A stretch of 64,000 nucleotides of DNA from Cryptomeria japonica (lineage: Eukaryota > Streptophyta > Pinopsida > Cupressales > Cupressaceae). Location: NCBI RefSeq assembly GCF_030272615.1, contig NC_081406.1, forward strand, positions 110,949,783 to 111,013,782, given 5' to 3'. Under the pieces are notes generated by a model. The model saw nothing but the letters and a program-made list of their open reading frames with translations. It had not been told where the DNA came from and did not search any database. Shown here piece by piece: positions 22,662 through 33,877 of the stretch. The stretch's first letter is position 1, and each line of letters begins with the position of its first letter. The position numbers were made by a program, and so were the translations under genes.

Positions 22662-23520
22662 CCATATGACCCCTAACGACATGATTTGGTGTCTTAAGGG
22701 GTCTTATGGTGTCGTTAGGGGTCATATGGTGTCCATAGGGGTCATATGGTGTCTTGGGACACTATAGGACCCCTTAAGACACCAAATCATGTCGTTAGGG
22801 GTCATATGGTGTCCTAAGGGGTCATATGGTGTCCCATGAACCCTTATGACCTCTTAGGACACCATATGACCTCTAATGACACCATATTGGGTTGCTTTGG
22901 GTCATATTGTGTCCTAAGGGGTCATATGGTGTCCCACAAACCCTTATGACCTCTTAGGACACCATATGACCCCTAATGACACCATATTGGGTTGCTTTGG
23001 GTAATATTGTGTCCTAAGGGGTCATATTGTGTCCTAAGGGGTCCTATGGTGTCCAAAGACACCATATGACCCCTATGGACACCATATGACCCCTAACGAC
23101 ACCATAGGACCCCTTAAGGCACAAAATCATGTCATTAGGGGTCATATTGTGTCCTACGACCCCTTAGGACACCATATGACCCCTAACGACATGATTTGGT
23201 GTCTTAAGGGGTCCTATGGTGTCCATAGGGGTCATATGGTGTCTTGGGACACCATAGGACCCCTTAAGACACCAAATTGTGTCGTTAGGGGTCATATTGT
23301 GTCCTAAGGGGTGGTAAGACACAATATGACCCCTAACGACATGATTTGGTGTCTTAAGGGGTCCTATGGTGTCGCTAGGGGTCATATGGTGTCTTGGGAC
23401 ACCATAGGACCCCTTAGGACACAATATGACCCCTTAGGACATAATATGACCCAAAGCGACCCAGTATGGTGTTATTAGGGGTCATATGGTGTCCTAGGAG
23501 GTCATAAGGGTTCATGATGT
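22661..23520. repeat. Minisatellite of alternating inverted 20-25 bp units
   Basis: The words ACCATATGACCCCTAA and its complement TTAGGGGTCATATGGT, joined by GGTGTC or GACACC, repeat dozens of times in both orientations. Neighbouring units can pair with each other. Units differ in a few bases (CATATGG / CATATTG; ACGACA / ATGACA). This is a dense field of short hairpins, not a simple head-to-tail array. Confidence 0.9.
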
Positions 23521-23526
23521 CTTAAT

Positions 23527-24114
23527 CTCTCTCTCTCTCTCTCCCCTAATCTCATAAGGGTTCATGATGTCTTAATGTCATAAGGGTTCATGATGTCCTA
23601 TGATGTCTTAATCTCTCTCTCTCCCCCTCTCCCTTAATATCTCTCTCTCTCCCCTAATCTCTCTCTCCCTCTCCCTCTCCTTCTCTCCTTCTCTCTCTCT
23701 CTCCCCTAATCTCTCTCTATCCCTCTCCCCTAATCTCTCCATCTATCTCTCTCTCCCCTAATCTCTCTCTATCTCTCTCTCCCTTCCCCCTCCCCATCTC
23801 TCTCCCTCTGTCTCTCTATCCTGTCTTTCTCTCTCCCATAATCTCTCCACTAATCTCTCTCTCTCTGCTAATCTCTTTATCTCTCTCTACCTTCCCTCCC
23901 CTCCCTCTGTCCCTCCCCATCTCTCTCTCTCTCCCTCTCTTCCCCCTCCTCTCTCCCTCTCTCTCTCTCTCTCTCTCCCCCTGCCCCTACCCATCTCTCC
24001 CTTCCCCCTCCCCATCTCTCTCTCTCTCTCCCCTAAGATCTCTCTATCCCTTCCCCCTCTCTCTCTCTCTCTCTCTCTCCCCCCACTCCCCCCTCTCCCT
24101 CTCTCTCTCCCTCC

Positions 24115-24147
<33 letters not shown>

Positions 24148-24315
24148 CCTCTCCCCTAATCTCTCTCTCTCTCTCTCTCTCCCTCCCCTAATCTATCTCT
24201 CTCTCTCCCTCTCTCTCTCTCCCTCTCCCCTAATCTCTCTCTCTCTCTCTTTCTTTCTCCCTCTCCCCTAATCTCTCTCTCTCCCTCTCCTCCTCTCTCT
24301 CTCTCCCCTAATCTC

Positions 24316-24367
<52 letters not shown>

Positions 24368-24372
24368 TCCCC

Positions 24373-24414
<42 letters not shown>
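23527..24414. repeat. (CT)n-rich tract
   Basis: Almost 900 bases of CTCT with CCCTAAT spacers every 30-60 bases. It is the right half of the palindromic insertion, complementary to the GA tract but more than three times longer, so the arms are unequal. Confidence 0.95.
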
Positions 24415-24415
<1 letters not shown>

Positions 24416-25479
24416 AAATATGACTAATAAAATCCGATATCGGATTTTATCGGATATCGGATTTCTGCCAGCGCCATTAATGTGGCAGTTCAGTAAATAA
24501 AAGGCGGCAAAGGGAAAATTTTTGGGGACCACAAATTTATATATTAAAATCGGATATCCGATTATATCCGATTTTTGTAGTCAAATTTTCAAATTTCAAA
24601 TTTTGGCTCGAGAATGCTTTGGTATTTGGCTTGGAAGTGACAAGCCTGGAAAGTCAACTGAAAAAATGTGTTTTTCAGTATTCCTTGATTTTCCAGACTT
24701 TACATTGGTGGCTGACGACTTTTTTTGTAGCCAAAATTGATAAAATGAAAAGGGTTTTTTAAGGACGTTCCCAACTTTCCAACAATATAAGGCTTGTCTT
24801 ATTTCGACTTCAATAAATAATTATTATTTATTTTCTAATTGAATTCTGACAATAGTCCTGATTGATATACTAATTGAAAAACACTCATAATTTTCAAATG
24901 GTATAACATTTTTTGAATCCAAAACATGCGTCACATCCTATGCTTCGTCTACTATAGGGAAAATTTTTTAAAAATTAAATTTCATAAAGTTTTGACCAAG
25001 TTAAGGTGGTCAGATGTAGGAGTTTCTGAATTTCTGAAAAGCTATAGTAAAAAATTCATAAATAATTATTTACTTTATAAAAAATAAAAAAAATATGTGT
25101 CACATCCGAACATGAGTCTAATACTTATATTATAAATATTATAAAAAAATATTATGATTTGATTGTGATTAGGGTGGTTAGACATACGTCTACATCTTAT
25201 TTTTTTCCTAAAATTTTAGTACCACTGCATTGAAATTTGAAATTTTCATCAAATAGGATTTTTTTTTTCCAAAAAAAAACTAGTAGCTTAGAAACTACAT
25301 TCAATTTTATATATATTCTCTTCTTACATATTTTAAAAATAATGTTCACAACTTATTCAAATTTTCATGTCAAGTTGCATAACTGTGATTTTCTGAAATT
25401 TCATTGCCACTTAAGGGCCTATTTTGGCACACCATGATCTTGCACATACCCATATCTCTGTTTCAAAATTTTGCTACCA

Positions 25480-27843
25480 GTGCTCTGCCTCTGGTCTCTC
25501 ATCTAGTGGGAGCCCCTATGTCATCTACATTGGTTGAATACAATTCTCAAACTAAGAATGATGAAGAAGAAAGTATCTATTATGACAGCCCACTATCATT
25601 TGAAACAACACATCATAACATAGAAGAATTAGAGACCATCTCACAACCTTCAAAGGCTTGCAGGAAGACGGCTGAAAATGTTTTCAACAAGTTTGTGCCA
25701 CAACCTACATCACAGTCAACCTTGCTTGGATGACATAGTCCACACACCTCACGGTTCCCTCCATCACTATCTCCACACCCCACAACATATTCACCTCCGC
25801 AAGCTCCCTGCAGTCTCCCTCGTGAGCTCCCCGCAAGCCCTCACTCCACTGGCTCTCCACCCCACTCTCTCTCACATTCACAAGCCTCCATGGGTTTACT
25901 GCCACCACTGTGTGCCTTCCCTACCAATGGTGATGTGGCAGCCTCCTCCTGTGGACCCAACTCCTCCCGTAGACCCAGCTCCCTCCTCACTCGCCCAACG
26001 TAGATAGAGAAAAATGTCTTTGCGAGCTCATCCTCCCACAACTTGCCTACACCTAATGTGGATAAGAATCCACAGGCCGCTGATTGCCTTGCAAACAAGG
26101 AAATTAATAGTGGGAGTGATGTCAATTTGCATAAATAGAGAACACACAAATTGGATGATTCTACAACTCCAACAAAGAGTCAATTGAGGAAATCTACCAA
26201 ACAGAGGCGACCTCCTGCAAAGTTCCTCGACTATGACTTATTGTTTTGTGAAGAAGCTGAGCCTAAATTGCTAATTTCTTATCAAATAGAGCCTACAACA
26301 TACAAAGAAGCTTGTAAAATTATAGATTGTGATAACTGGCATGCTGCAATGTGCAAAGAAATGGGCGCACTATTGGGAAATCAAACATGGAATTTGGTGC
26401 CACTTCCGCCTGACAGAAAGGCATTAAGAAATAAGTGGGTGTATAAATTAAAAGATGAAGCTGGTGGTCGCAAAAGATTTCGAGCAAGACTAGTTGTCAA
26501 GGAATATGCTCAATAGCAAGACCTTGATTTCAAAGAAATTTTCTCGCCAGTAGTCAAAATGACTACCATCCGAGCAGTATTGGGCTTGGTTGCAGCCTGG
26601 TATATTGAACTTGAACAGCTAGATGTGAAGACAACATTTCTCCATTGCGATCTTGATGAGGAACTATTTATGCATTAGCCTAAAGGGTTTATTAAAAAGG
26701 GTTAGGAACACCTCTATTGCAGATTGAAACATAGTTTGTATGGGCTTAAGCAAGCCCCCCGCCAATGGTATCTTAAATTTGACAAATTCATGATTGATCA
26801 CAAGTTTACTCAAGCAAGTCTGATCCTTGTATCTTTTTTAAAAAGCTTCCTAATGGCGAATTTGTCATACTTCTCCTTTATGTGGATGATATGCTAGTGG
26901 CCGACACAAGAATGAAGATTGTGAGTGAACTTAAAACTCACTTAGCAAATGAATATGCCATGAAAGATTTAGGGGCAGCAAAGAAGATTCTAGGGATGAC
27001 TATTTTTTGGGATAGGAAAAAGAGAGAACTCAAACTATCTCAGCAAGACTACATTCAAAAAGTATTGGATAGATTTGGTATGGTGGATGCTAAGTCTGTT
27101 TGCGTACCCTTAGCCTCTCATTTTCAGTTATCTTCTCAATTATGTCCAAAAACACAAGAAGATAAGAAGTTTATGGACAAAATTCCATACAAATTTGCAG
27201 TTGGAAGTCTTATGTACGCTATGGTGTCTACTCATCCAGACATTGCTCATGCCATGGGAGTGGTGAGAAGATTTATGGTTAATATGGGAAAATTACATTG
27301 GGAGGTGGTCAAGTATATCTTGCGATATCTCAAGGGTACTTCTATTTTTGCTTATGGTTTTGGAAGGACAAGGCAGTTTTACAAGGGTTTACTGATTTTA
27401 ATTTTTCTAGAGATTTAGACAAAAGAAATTCTACTTCAGGTTATACTTTCACATTTTTCGGGGCAGCGATTAGTTGGGCTTCAAAATTACAACATACAGT
27501 TTCTCAATCGAGTGCGGAGGCTGAATACATAGCTCTTTCTGAGGGAGCCAAGGAGATGGTATGGTTGCAACTCTTGTTCAATGAGTTGGGTTTGAAGCAA
27601 TCAGATTTTGCTTTGTTTTGTGATAATAGCAGTGCCATCTTTATGACTAAACATCAGACATCTCAGCCTTGGTCAAAACAAGTTGATGTTCACAGTCATT
27701 ATGTTTGCCATATGGTCGAAGAAGGCAAGTTTCATGTAGATAAAATTCATATCGACAAGAATCCGGTTGATGTGCTCACTAAAGTAGTTAAGTGGGAGAA
27801 GTTCAATTTCTGCCAAGCTTCTCTCGACCTTTCCAATAACTAA
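25480..27843 (+). pseudogene. Copia-2 linker, reverse transcriptase and RNase H
   Basis: A variable Pro/Ser-rich linker (about 25480-26150) leads into RT: NKWVYKLKDEAGG, FRARLVVKEYAQ (near 26460), QLDVKTTFLH (near 26620), SLYGLKQAPRQWY (near 26735) and VDDML (near 26882, the catalytic YVDD). The 3' end of RT shows DLGAAKKILGM and SLMYAMVSTHPDIAHAMG. RNase H shows SGYTFTFFGAAISWASK, QSSAEAEYIALSEGAKE (near 27507), FCDNSSAI and the final VDKIHIDKNPVDVLTK. Stops include TAG for the expected Gln in KEYAQ-stop, MH-stop-PKGF and KKG-stop-EH. There is a frameshift near 26815 and another near 27330-27420. The stop at 27841 is the natural end of pol. Confidence 0.9.
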
Positions 27844-27894
27844 TAGCAGGATTGAGTGGGGGAATCTACTTGTTGCAGCAGTTCGTTGGCCTTT

Positions 27895-27904
27895 AGTGGG
27901 AGAT
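27895..27904 (+). other. Polypurine tract of Copia-2
   Basis: AGTGGGAGAT directly precedes the TGTTAG start of the 3' LTR. Confidence 0.8.
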
Positions 27905-28211
27905 TGTTAGAAGTGAAGTCCAACGGACTCCTTCCTTTTACCACTGCCAAAACTCTTGGCTCTTCAACTTCTTTTTGTAAGCTCTTTAAGAGGTGATTGC
28001 ATATCATTTATAGAGATGAATTCTGGAGCTTCTTGCAGCTATGTGTGTGTACAAACCAGACTTGGTTACTAATATATTGATTCCCCTACCTTAAGTGTGG
28101 ACGTAGGCAATTGCCAAACCATGATAAATGTGTGTCTAATTTGTCTATGTTTCGAATTTATAATTTTGTTTTCTCTGCTCTTTTTAAAAAATTTGTTTCT
28201 TCATTCTAACA
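27905..28211 (+). repeat. 3' LTR of Copia-2
   Basis: 307 bp, TGTTAG...CTAACA, pairs with 19582-19885. It shows about 28 differences by eye, many of them C/T or G/A. Confidence 0.9.
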
Positions 28212-28519
28212 GTAATAACTTTCCAATGCGAATAAAAATACATATTTTGAGAGTTCTGATGCATACTATTCGTTTGATAAAATTCTAATAGCCAATAAAT
28301 AGCCACTTACCAATCAATTTACACTAGAATATCTACAAGGATGTTGAATGATAAAATTTTGAACTAAAATTTCTCATATAGAAGACTTGACTCATGCAAA
28401 CACAAAATATTTACAAAGTATTAAAACTATGATTTTGGTTCTTCTCTTCAGAATGAAGAACTTTGACTTTCTTTTAGCTTTGCCACCAACATTTCTACTG
28501 CTTAGGAATGATGATAGAT

Positions 28520-28670
28520 CTAATTAAAATGTTGTAGTATGAAGTAGCTCCATGAAAACTATCTTTGATAATATGCAACATTTTTACAATGTCAATCATA
28601 CTTGGTTGTTCTTCCAGAGATTATTTTGAACAAAGCAAACCCATGTAGATGAGTTGCCTGAGGCCATTCA
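28520..28670 (-). pseudogene. LRR receptor-like kinase, C-terminal kinase piece
   Basis: The minus strand reads GLRQLIYMGLLCSK, a stop, then SLEEQPSMIDIVKMLHIIKD. This is the last helix region (subdomain XI) of plant receptor-like kinases, where family members have the pattern GLLCTxExPxxRPxMxDIV. The stop replaces a residue before S-L-E-E. It belongs with 30836-31953 and 48146-48925; the middle of the kinase C-lobe is missing and 28690-30835 is inserted. Confidence 0.7.
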
Positions 28671-28689
28671 GATGGATCCTTCACCACAT

Positions 28690-30835
28690 ATAGAAACACA
28701 AACACATAAATTTAGAAACAAATACAAATAAAATTAAATACACTGAAATTGTAATGTGTTGTGGCACCAAAACATAATTTTATTACTTGATACAAAACCA
28801 TTACATGATGCCTCTATATATGGAGGTCTTTGGAAAATTCTAGAAGCTTTTGAAAACATCTCAGGTCTTTCTAGACATTAGACCAACATGCCTAAAATAA
28901 ATTTATCTAATATTTTCTTCCATTTAACCTTATCCCTTGTTTATTGTAGAACATTTCATTATTGTATAATTTCTATTTACAAAATATCAATTTCAATTTT
29001 ATCTTTTTTTCATTTAATTAATTGCCTTTTAGGTGGGAGAAATTATATTTGCCAACTAATTCAATACCTTATTTTCATCATTATTGAGGTCATCACTCAA
29101 CAAATTTATGTCAACCACTTCTTCTATTGCATTCGGAAAACATATGCTCACCCACTTATGCAAGTTAATTCCTTGTACAAATATGCGACTGGTTGGCTTC
29201 GTTCTAGTCATCATCTCCAATAACATTATTCCATAGTGTTGGGTGAATATTTTGTCACCAGCGTATTGAAGACAAAATTATTTATTTCACACATAGCTAT
29301 GTTGAGACAAAGTCTCTCCTCTCATCAAGGGGAAGTCCCCTGGTAGAATTTGGGTATTTCAACAACTTTAAAATTAAATTTGGGGGGTAAGCTTAGGGCA
29401 TATAATTTTATTTTTTTTCATAATTTACATATATCCCCTTACTTGATGAAACTTCTTACAAAATAACCAACTAAAGAAACTTGTATACAATGACTAAATT
29501 ATATTTCTAAAACCATGTAAGCACAAAGTCTTACAGGATTACTATCTAACTTCCAATAATCTAAAGCAATCAGCAATAGTACAAAGCCTATTACCTAACC
29601 ACTGTATCACAATACTAATTTCTAAATATGAAAATAGCTCAAAGTCTATTTTCCACAATTTAGATGATATCTTAATCACATGAACAAAAACACCACTAGT
29701 ATCAAGGAATTAAAGAACTTATATAAGCAATGAACATAGGAACATTCACTCATATAAACAATCTTTGTCCCAACACAAAGTTTGGAATCAAATGGAATTG
29801 CTCTCTTTATTTGCTTGATTAAATCTTCACAACAAAAAGCTCAAATTCTTAGTTGAAGGAACAATTCAGTAGAGTTTTTGCTTAGCACATCAAAAGATAA
29901 ATATTTACATATGAGGCTCCTCCTTTTATAGGAAAGGAGTTGAGAAAAATGTGGGTACAATTGACTAATTCAATTGCAGAGTCCCACTTGACTACAACTA
30001 CTACATAAAATAAAAATGCAACTGCAAGAAAATTTGCAGTAAGAAAAGATCCAACTACATGAAAACTACTTAGTGTCAATGAGGACACTTTATTCTTCAT
30101 TTTCTTCCCTCTGGATTTACTTGTAGAAAGATTAGTCATCCGCTAGAATCTAAAACATCTTCTTCATGAAAAATCAATATTCACCGTCAGATTGTCAGCT
30201 TCAAAGACCCAAAATGATGCCTGAAAGATCAAAACCCGATCTGCACTTGGGTAGGTCAAGAGTGCAGGTTGGGTTTTAAAACCTAATTTGTAGCTAGGTA
30301 AAACTTGGGTTGCAGGTCAGGTTTTAAAACCTGACCTGTACTATGTGCAGAAAAAGAGACAGGTCGACTTTTAATTTCTGACCTACATTGGGGAAACCCT
30401 ATAGGTCGAGTTTTAAAACCCGACCTACACCATGAGGTAGAGTTGCAGGTCAGGTTTTGAAACCCAACCTGCACAATGGGCAGACCCATAGCTCGGGTTT
30501 TAAAACCCAACCTGCACTAGGTAGACTTGTAGGTCGGGTTTTAATACCCAACTTGCACTACGTTACAGAACAAAAATGCACTTCGGGTTTTAAAACTCGA
30601 TGTGTAGGAAAACACTAGAAACATTGCATTTCGGGTTTTAAAACCCAATGTGCAATCAAAATATGAAATAAAAGACCAAGGAAAAAACATGAAAAATAAA
30701 AAATAACAAAAACTAAGATGCAACTGACATGACTTACGATGTAAGTCTACCAATCTTGGAAGATGTGGGCTATAAAAATGGACATATTTCATAGGGGTTG
30801 TATGACAATTTAGATTAGCTGAAATTGGTGACAAC
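28690..30835 (-). mobile_element. LTR-type insertion in the kinase pseudogene
   Basis: This 2.1 kb separates kinase pieces at 28670 and 30836. On the minus strand it holds two promoter-like LTR segments: CCTATAAAAGGAGGAG near 29920-29940 with downstream R-like sequence, and CCATATATAGAGG near 28815 with the block shared with 18.29 kb. Upstream of the first is the palindrome array at 30263-30654. No gag or pol is visible in about 29000-29800. It may be one small non-autonomous element or two overlapping LTR remnants; ends and target duplications were not resolved. Confidence 0.45.
30263..30654. repeat. Array of nine TTTTAAAA-centred palindromes, about 45 bp apart
   Basis: Centres lie near 30277, 30326, 30373, 30415, 30459, 30503, 30543, 30591 and 30639, a spacing of 40-49 bases. 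A typical unit is AGGTCGGG-TTTTAAAA-CCCGACCT. Units 8 and 9 change the arms to CACTTCGGG / CTCGATGTG and CATTTCGGG / CCCAATGTG, so both arms change together. The linkers between units are unrelated. Confidence 0.85.
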
Positions 30836-31953
30836 ACGTAGATATAAACATTTACTTTTGAAGTAACATGTCCACTCACTCTATATTCTTTATTCAAGAC
30901 ACTCATGATAAGACTTGACATTCAATATTTTTCACAACAAATGTCAAAATGAAAATAATAATTTCAAACTAGCGATTCGAATTTCCCCTGCACAATCTTG
31001 AAATGCCAAAATCTATCAAATAGGTTGTCATGTCCATACCAAGAAGCACATTATTGGGCTTTAAATCACAATGGATGACTTGCACAAAACATCAATGATG
31101 AAGTTATTTCATGCCTTGTGCAATATCCAACGCTATGCTCAGTCTCTGAATAATATCCAAGTGACACAGTTGACCTTGAGAACTTTCTTCACCTCTAGGA
31201 CATACAAACTTGTCTACACTGGCATTTGCCACAAGAGGAAATATTAAGGATTTCACATCTAAATCTGAATAAGAGGTTATATGTTTCATAATATTTCTAT
31301 GTCGAACTCTCCTTAAAAAATTGCACTCTCTATCAAAACATTTCTATGAATATTCATTTAAGATATTAAGAACTTTGATAGCAACCATTGTACCATCTTT
31401 CAGAGCCCCTTTCAACACTTTTGTCAAGATACCAACTCTTAGTAAGTTAGCCTCATTAAACCCTCTGTTGTTGTGGGCAATTCTCCAAATGAAAATTTTT
31501 GAGGCTCCATTTCAAAGGATTTCAACCTATTAGACCGTGTCTTGCAATAGCATCTCCACAAGAAAAAGATGACCGCACAACATTTAACAAACACTGCAGT
31601 CCCAATGGGTATAAAAACACTTTTTGAATGCCTCAAACTTTTATATTTGGGAGTAGAACATGGCGAGAACATTATCCAAGGTCCACATAGCCCAAGATTT
31701 GCAGTAAATGATGTTGCATTAAAACACCATCTTTTGGGACTTCTCTCGACAACTCATTTATAGATAAGTTAAGATGTTGAAGCGATTTAAGCTTTTCTAA
31801 AGTCAATGGTATGCATCCTGACAAATTGTTGGAAGAGAAATCTAAGACTTTGAGATCTTGAAGTTCCTCTAGATAATCTGGAATCGGACGTTGGAGTTTA
31901 TTAAAGGAAAAATTCAGGTATTCAAGTGTCACACAATCTCCTATTGTACCTAC
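30836..31953 (-). pseudogene. LRR receptor-like kinase: last LRRs, TM segment, kinase N-lobe
   Basis: Reading down from 31953: LRRs (YLNFSFNKLQRPIPDYLEEL; LKVLDFSSNNLSGCIPLTL; LQHLNLSINELSREVPKDG), then the segment after the LRRs with frame damage. A hydrophobic TM helix (SVFIPIGTAVFVKCCAVIFFL, about 31545-31630) and a basic juxtamembrane segment (CKTRSNRLKSFEM) follow. Kinase motifs are VAIKVLN (near 31375), RRVRHRNIMK (near 31290), HCDLKPNNVLL (near 31050), IDFGISR (near 31005) and EYRVSGHVTSK (near 30870). HCDLKP without Arg before Asp is the non-RD form typical of pattern-recognition LRR kinases (LRR-XII, Xa21/EFR-like). Multiple stops make it a pseudogene. Confidence 0.85.
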
Positions 31954-33863
31954 TGATGCTTTGCAAAAAGGATTAGAAAATCTGTTTGATGGCAACACAC
32001 ACAAGAGCACAAGAAACAAACATTAGTGTTAGCAACAAAAGATTATCCTAAACTTGCATATCAAGAGAGATATTAAGCATGAAATAGAAAGCATATAAAC
32101 ATAGAATGAAATAGCTAATCAAGATGCTCATAGTTGCTCCTCCCTTGTTCCTCTCCTCTCCAAGTCCCAAATGAGTGTAGCTCTTAGCAGCTTTTTGCAC
32201 TATGGATGCTTATGGAGGATTGAGATTTAATATTAAGCTTCAAATATGAAATGAAAAGCTAAATACTATGCTATTGATGCTAAAATGATTGATTTTACCA
32301 AAAAGACAAGATTTTAGTTATGCTATGCTAAATGCTCTCTAAAAATGTCTATAGCCTAAATGCATACAAGTTTTCAGGATCTGGATTATGAAGGAATGGG
32401 CTCTATTTATAGGAAAAATGGAGCAATGGATGGCCAAGATTGAAAGGTTTAATCAAGGGTCAAGCTTGAAAGTTGGGGATCCATGTGCACAATTGGCACC
32501 AATAAAATGGTGACAAGTGTCAACATAGGATTGGGTTGAGAGAAGAGGTTGGAGGCATTAAAGGCCTGAGAAGACCTCATGGTTATCTAGAGGCTAAGGG
32601 TCAAGTCCAAATTAAGATTACCCACTGGATTAAGAGTTAATCCAAGGATAAACCTTTGTGCAAATGTTTAAGAGATAATCATGGTCAAAGCATTAATGGC
32701 CTGATGAGACCTTTGGGTTGGGTAGAGGTTGAGTCAAAACAAATGTTTTAACCATGTGGGAGGGTTTGAGGTAACCATTAATGGTTATTGGAGACTTTGG
32801 GGATTAAGTGGTTGAAGGTTGAAAGCCTTCAATGGTTATCAAAGACTTTGAGCCATTTAGTGGTTGAAGGTTGAAAGCCTTTAATGGTTATCAAAGACTT
32901 TAAGGGTTTGAGAAGTGACTTCCCTTTTGCTTAGGAATGTGACAAAGTTTAGAGAAGGGGTTAGGTTATTTAGAAGTGATTAGAAAATTCTAGAAGGGGT
33001 TTAGGCATGCAAGTGGATTTTGTAGGAAAATGCAAGTGGGAGAAATTTTGATATTTTCAATTAAAATAAAATCATTTATTTCAATTAAATGGTGTAATTT
33101 GCATTTGGATAAATATTCAAATAAATATTAATTTATTTAAATGAGAAAAATGAAGATAAAGCATTAAAATGCTTGAAGACTTTGAGGGAAACCATTAAAG
33201 GCTTGAAGACTTTAAGGAAAACCATTAAAGTCTTAAGAAGACTATAGAAGGAAGCCATCAAGTTTGAAGACTTTAAAGCCATCAAGTTTGAATACTTTAA
33301 GGGAAACCATTAAAGGCTTAAGAAGACTATAGAAGGAAACCATCAAGTTTGAAGACTTTAAAGCCATCAAGTTTGAAGACTTTAAGGGAAACCATTAAAG
33401 GTTTCAAGTGGGTGAGGATAAATAGGATTTTAAATAAATAATTTATTTAAAATAGTTGTGCAACTTGCTTTTGTAGGAAAATACAAGTGGGTGGAGGATA
33501 AAGGTGATTTAAATAAATGATTTATTTATTTAAATGTGAGAGGTGGGATTTTGGGGGATTTAAATAAATATTAATTTATTTAAATGTGAGAGGTGGGATT
33601 TTGGGGGATTTAAATAAATATTAATTTATTTAAATGTGAGAGAAGATTTAATTAAACAAATATGATTTATTTATTTAATTAATGGTATGAATTTGGTTAA
33701 GTGAATTAAATCAAATAAATTGAATAATTTATTTAATTAATAGGAGAAAAGGGTTAAGATGAATTAATTAAATATTAATTTAATTAATTATTAATTGATG
33801 GTTAAATAATCAAATAAATACTAAGTATTCATTTAATTAAGTGGACAGATTTATGTGACTACA
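31954..33863 (-). repeat. 3' LTR of the Tat element
   Basis: In plus orientation TGATGCTTTGC...GTGACTACA. The right part is built of subrepeats: CCATTAAAGGCTTGAAGAC-like units (33170-33410), and tandem GGGATTTAAATAAATATTAA blocks (33535-33640) where the two LTRs differ by a 2-bp indel. Confidence 0.95.
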
Positions 33864-33877
33864 TTTGCCCCTCTTTG
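33864..33877 (-). other. Polypurine tract of the Tat element
   Basis: The minus strand reads CAAAGAGGGGCAAA directly before the TGTAGTCACA start of the 3' LTR. The gypsy element at 56347 has the same arrangement. Confidence 0.8.

Larger units (their letters stand above)
22113..25433. mobile_element. Foldback-type insertion inside Copia-2
   Basis: The core is a large inverted repeat. The left arm 22332-22400 (AACTGCCACATGG, CGATATCCGAT, then AAATCGGATATC and ATTAGTCATATTTTAGAG) reappears reverse-complemented at 24412-24489, and an outer pair of ATCGGATATC-rich blocks sits at 22238-22275 and 24546-24575. Between the arms lie a GA tract, an inverted-repeat minisatellite and a CT tract. Possible element tips are GGGGGGCCAAAA (22113) and the reverse complement of 25422-25433, GGTGTGCCAAAA, followed by similar AGTGG words with a 10-base offset. 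The flanks AGGATCAAG and ATGATCTTG match at only 6 of 9. The outer boundaries are therefore tentative; the core palindrome is clear. Confidence 0.55.
19582..28211 (+). mobile_element. Near-complete Ty1/copia retrotransposon (Copia-2), interrupted
   Basis: Short LTRs (304 and 307 bp, about 9% different) start TGTTRGAAGTGAA and end CTAACA. The target duplication is GTAAC (19577-19581) against GTAAT (28212-28216), one mismatch. A primer site (19886), gag, protease, integrase, RT, RNase H and polypurine tract (27895) follow in Copia order. An insertion of simple and inverted repeats (about 22113-25433) splits it after the integrase. A related copy (Copia-3) starts near 48972. Confidence 0.9.

Noticed and set aside
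22384-22725. Ser/Leu repeat open frames opposite the GA tract
   Set aside because: They are the by-product of a dinucleotide repeat, with no start context, domain or codon signal.
25678-26149. Pro/His/Ser-rich frames on both strands
   Set aside because: They cover the variable linker between integrase and RT of Copia-2; not separate genes.
30283-30510. Open frame with repeated F-K-T-R peptides
   Set aside because: It is a direct consequence of the palindrome array; the peptide repeat follows the DNA palindrome, not the reverse.
30263-30654. Palindrome array considered as a CRISPR array
   Set aside because: Repeat arms vary, linkers are short and uneven, there are no cas genes, and the context is a plant retroelement.
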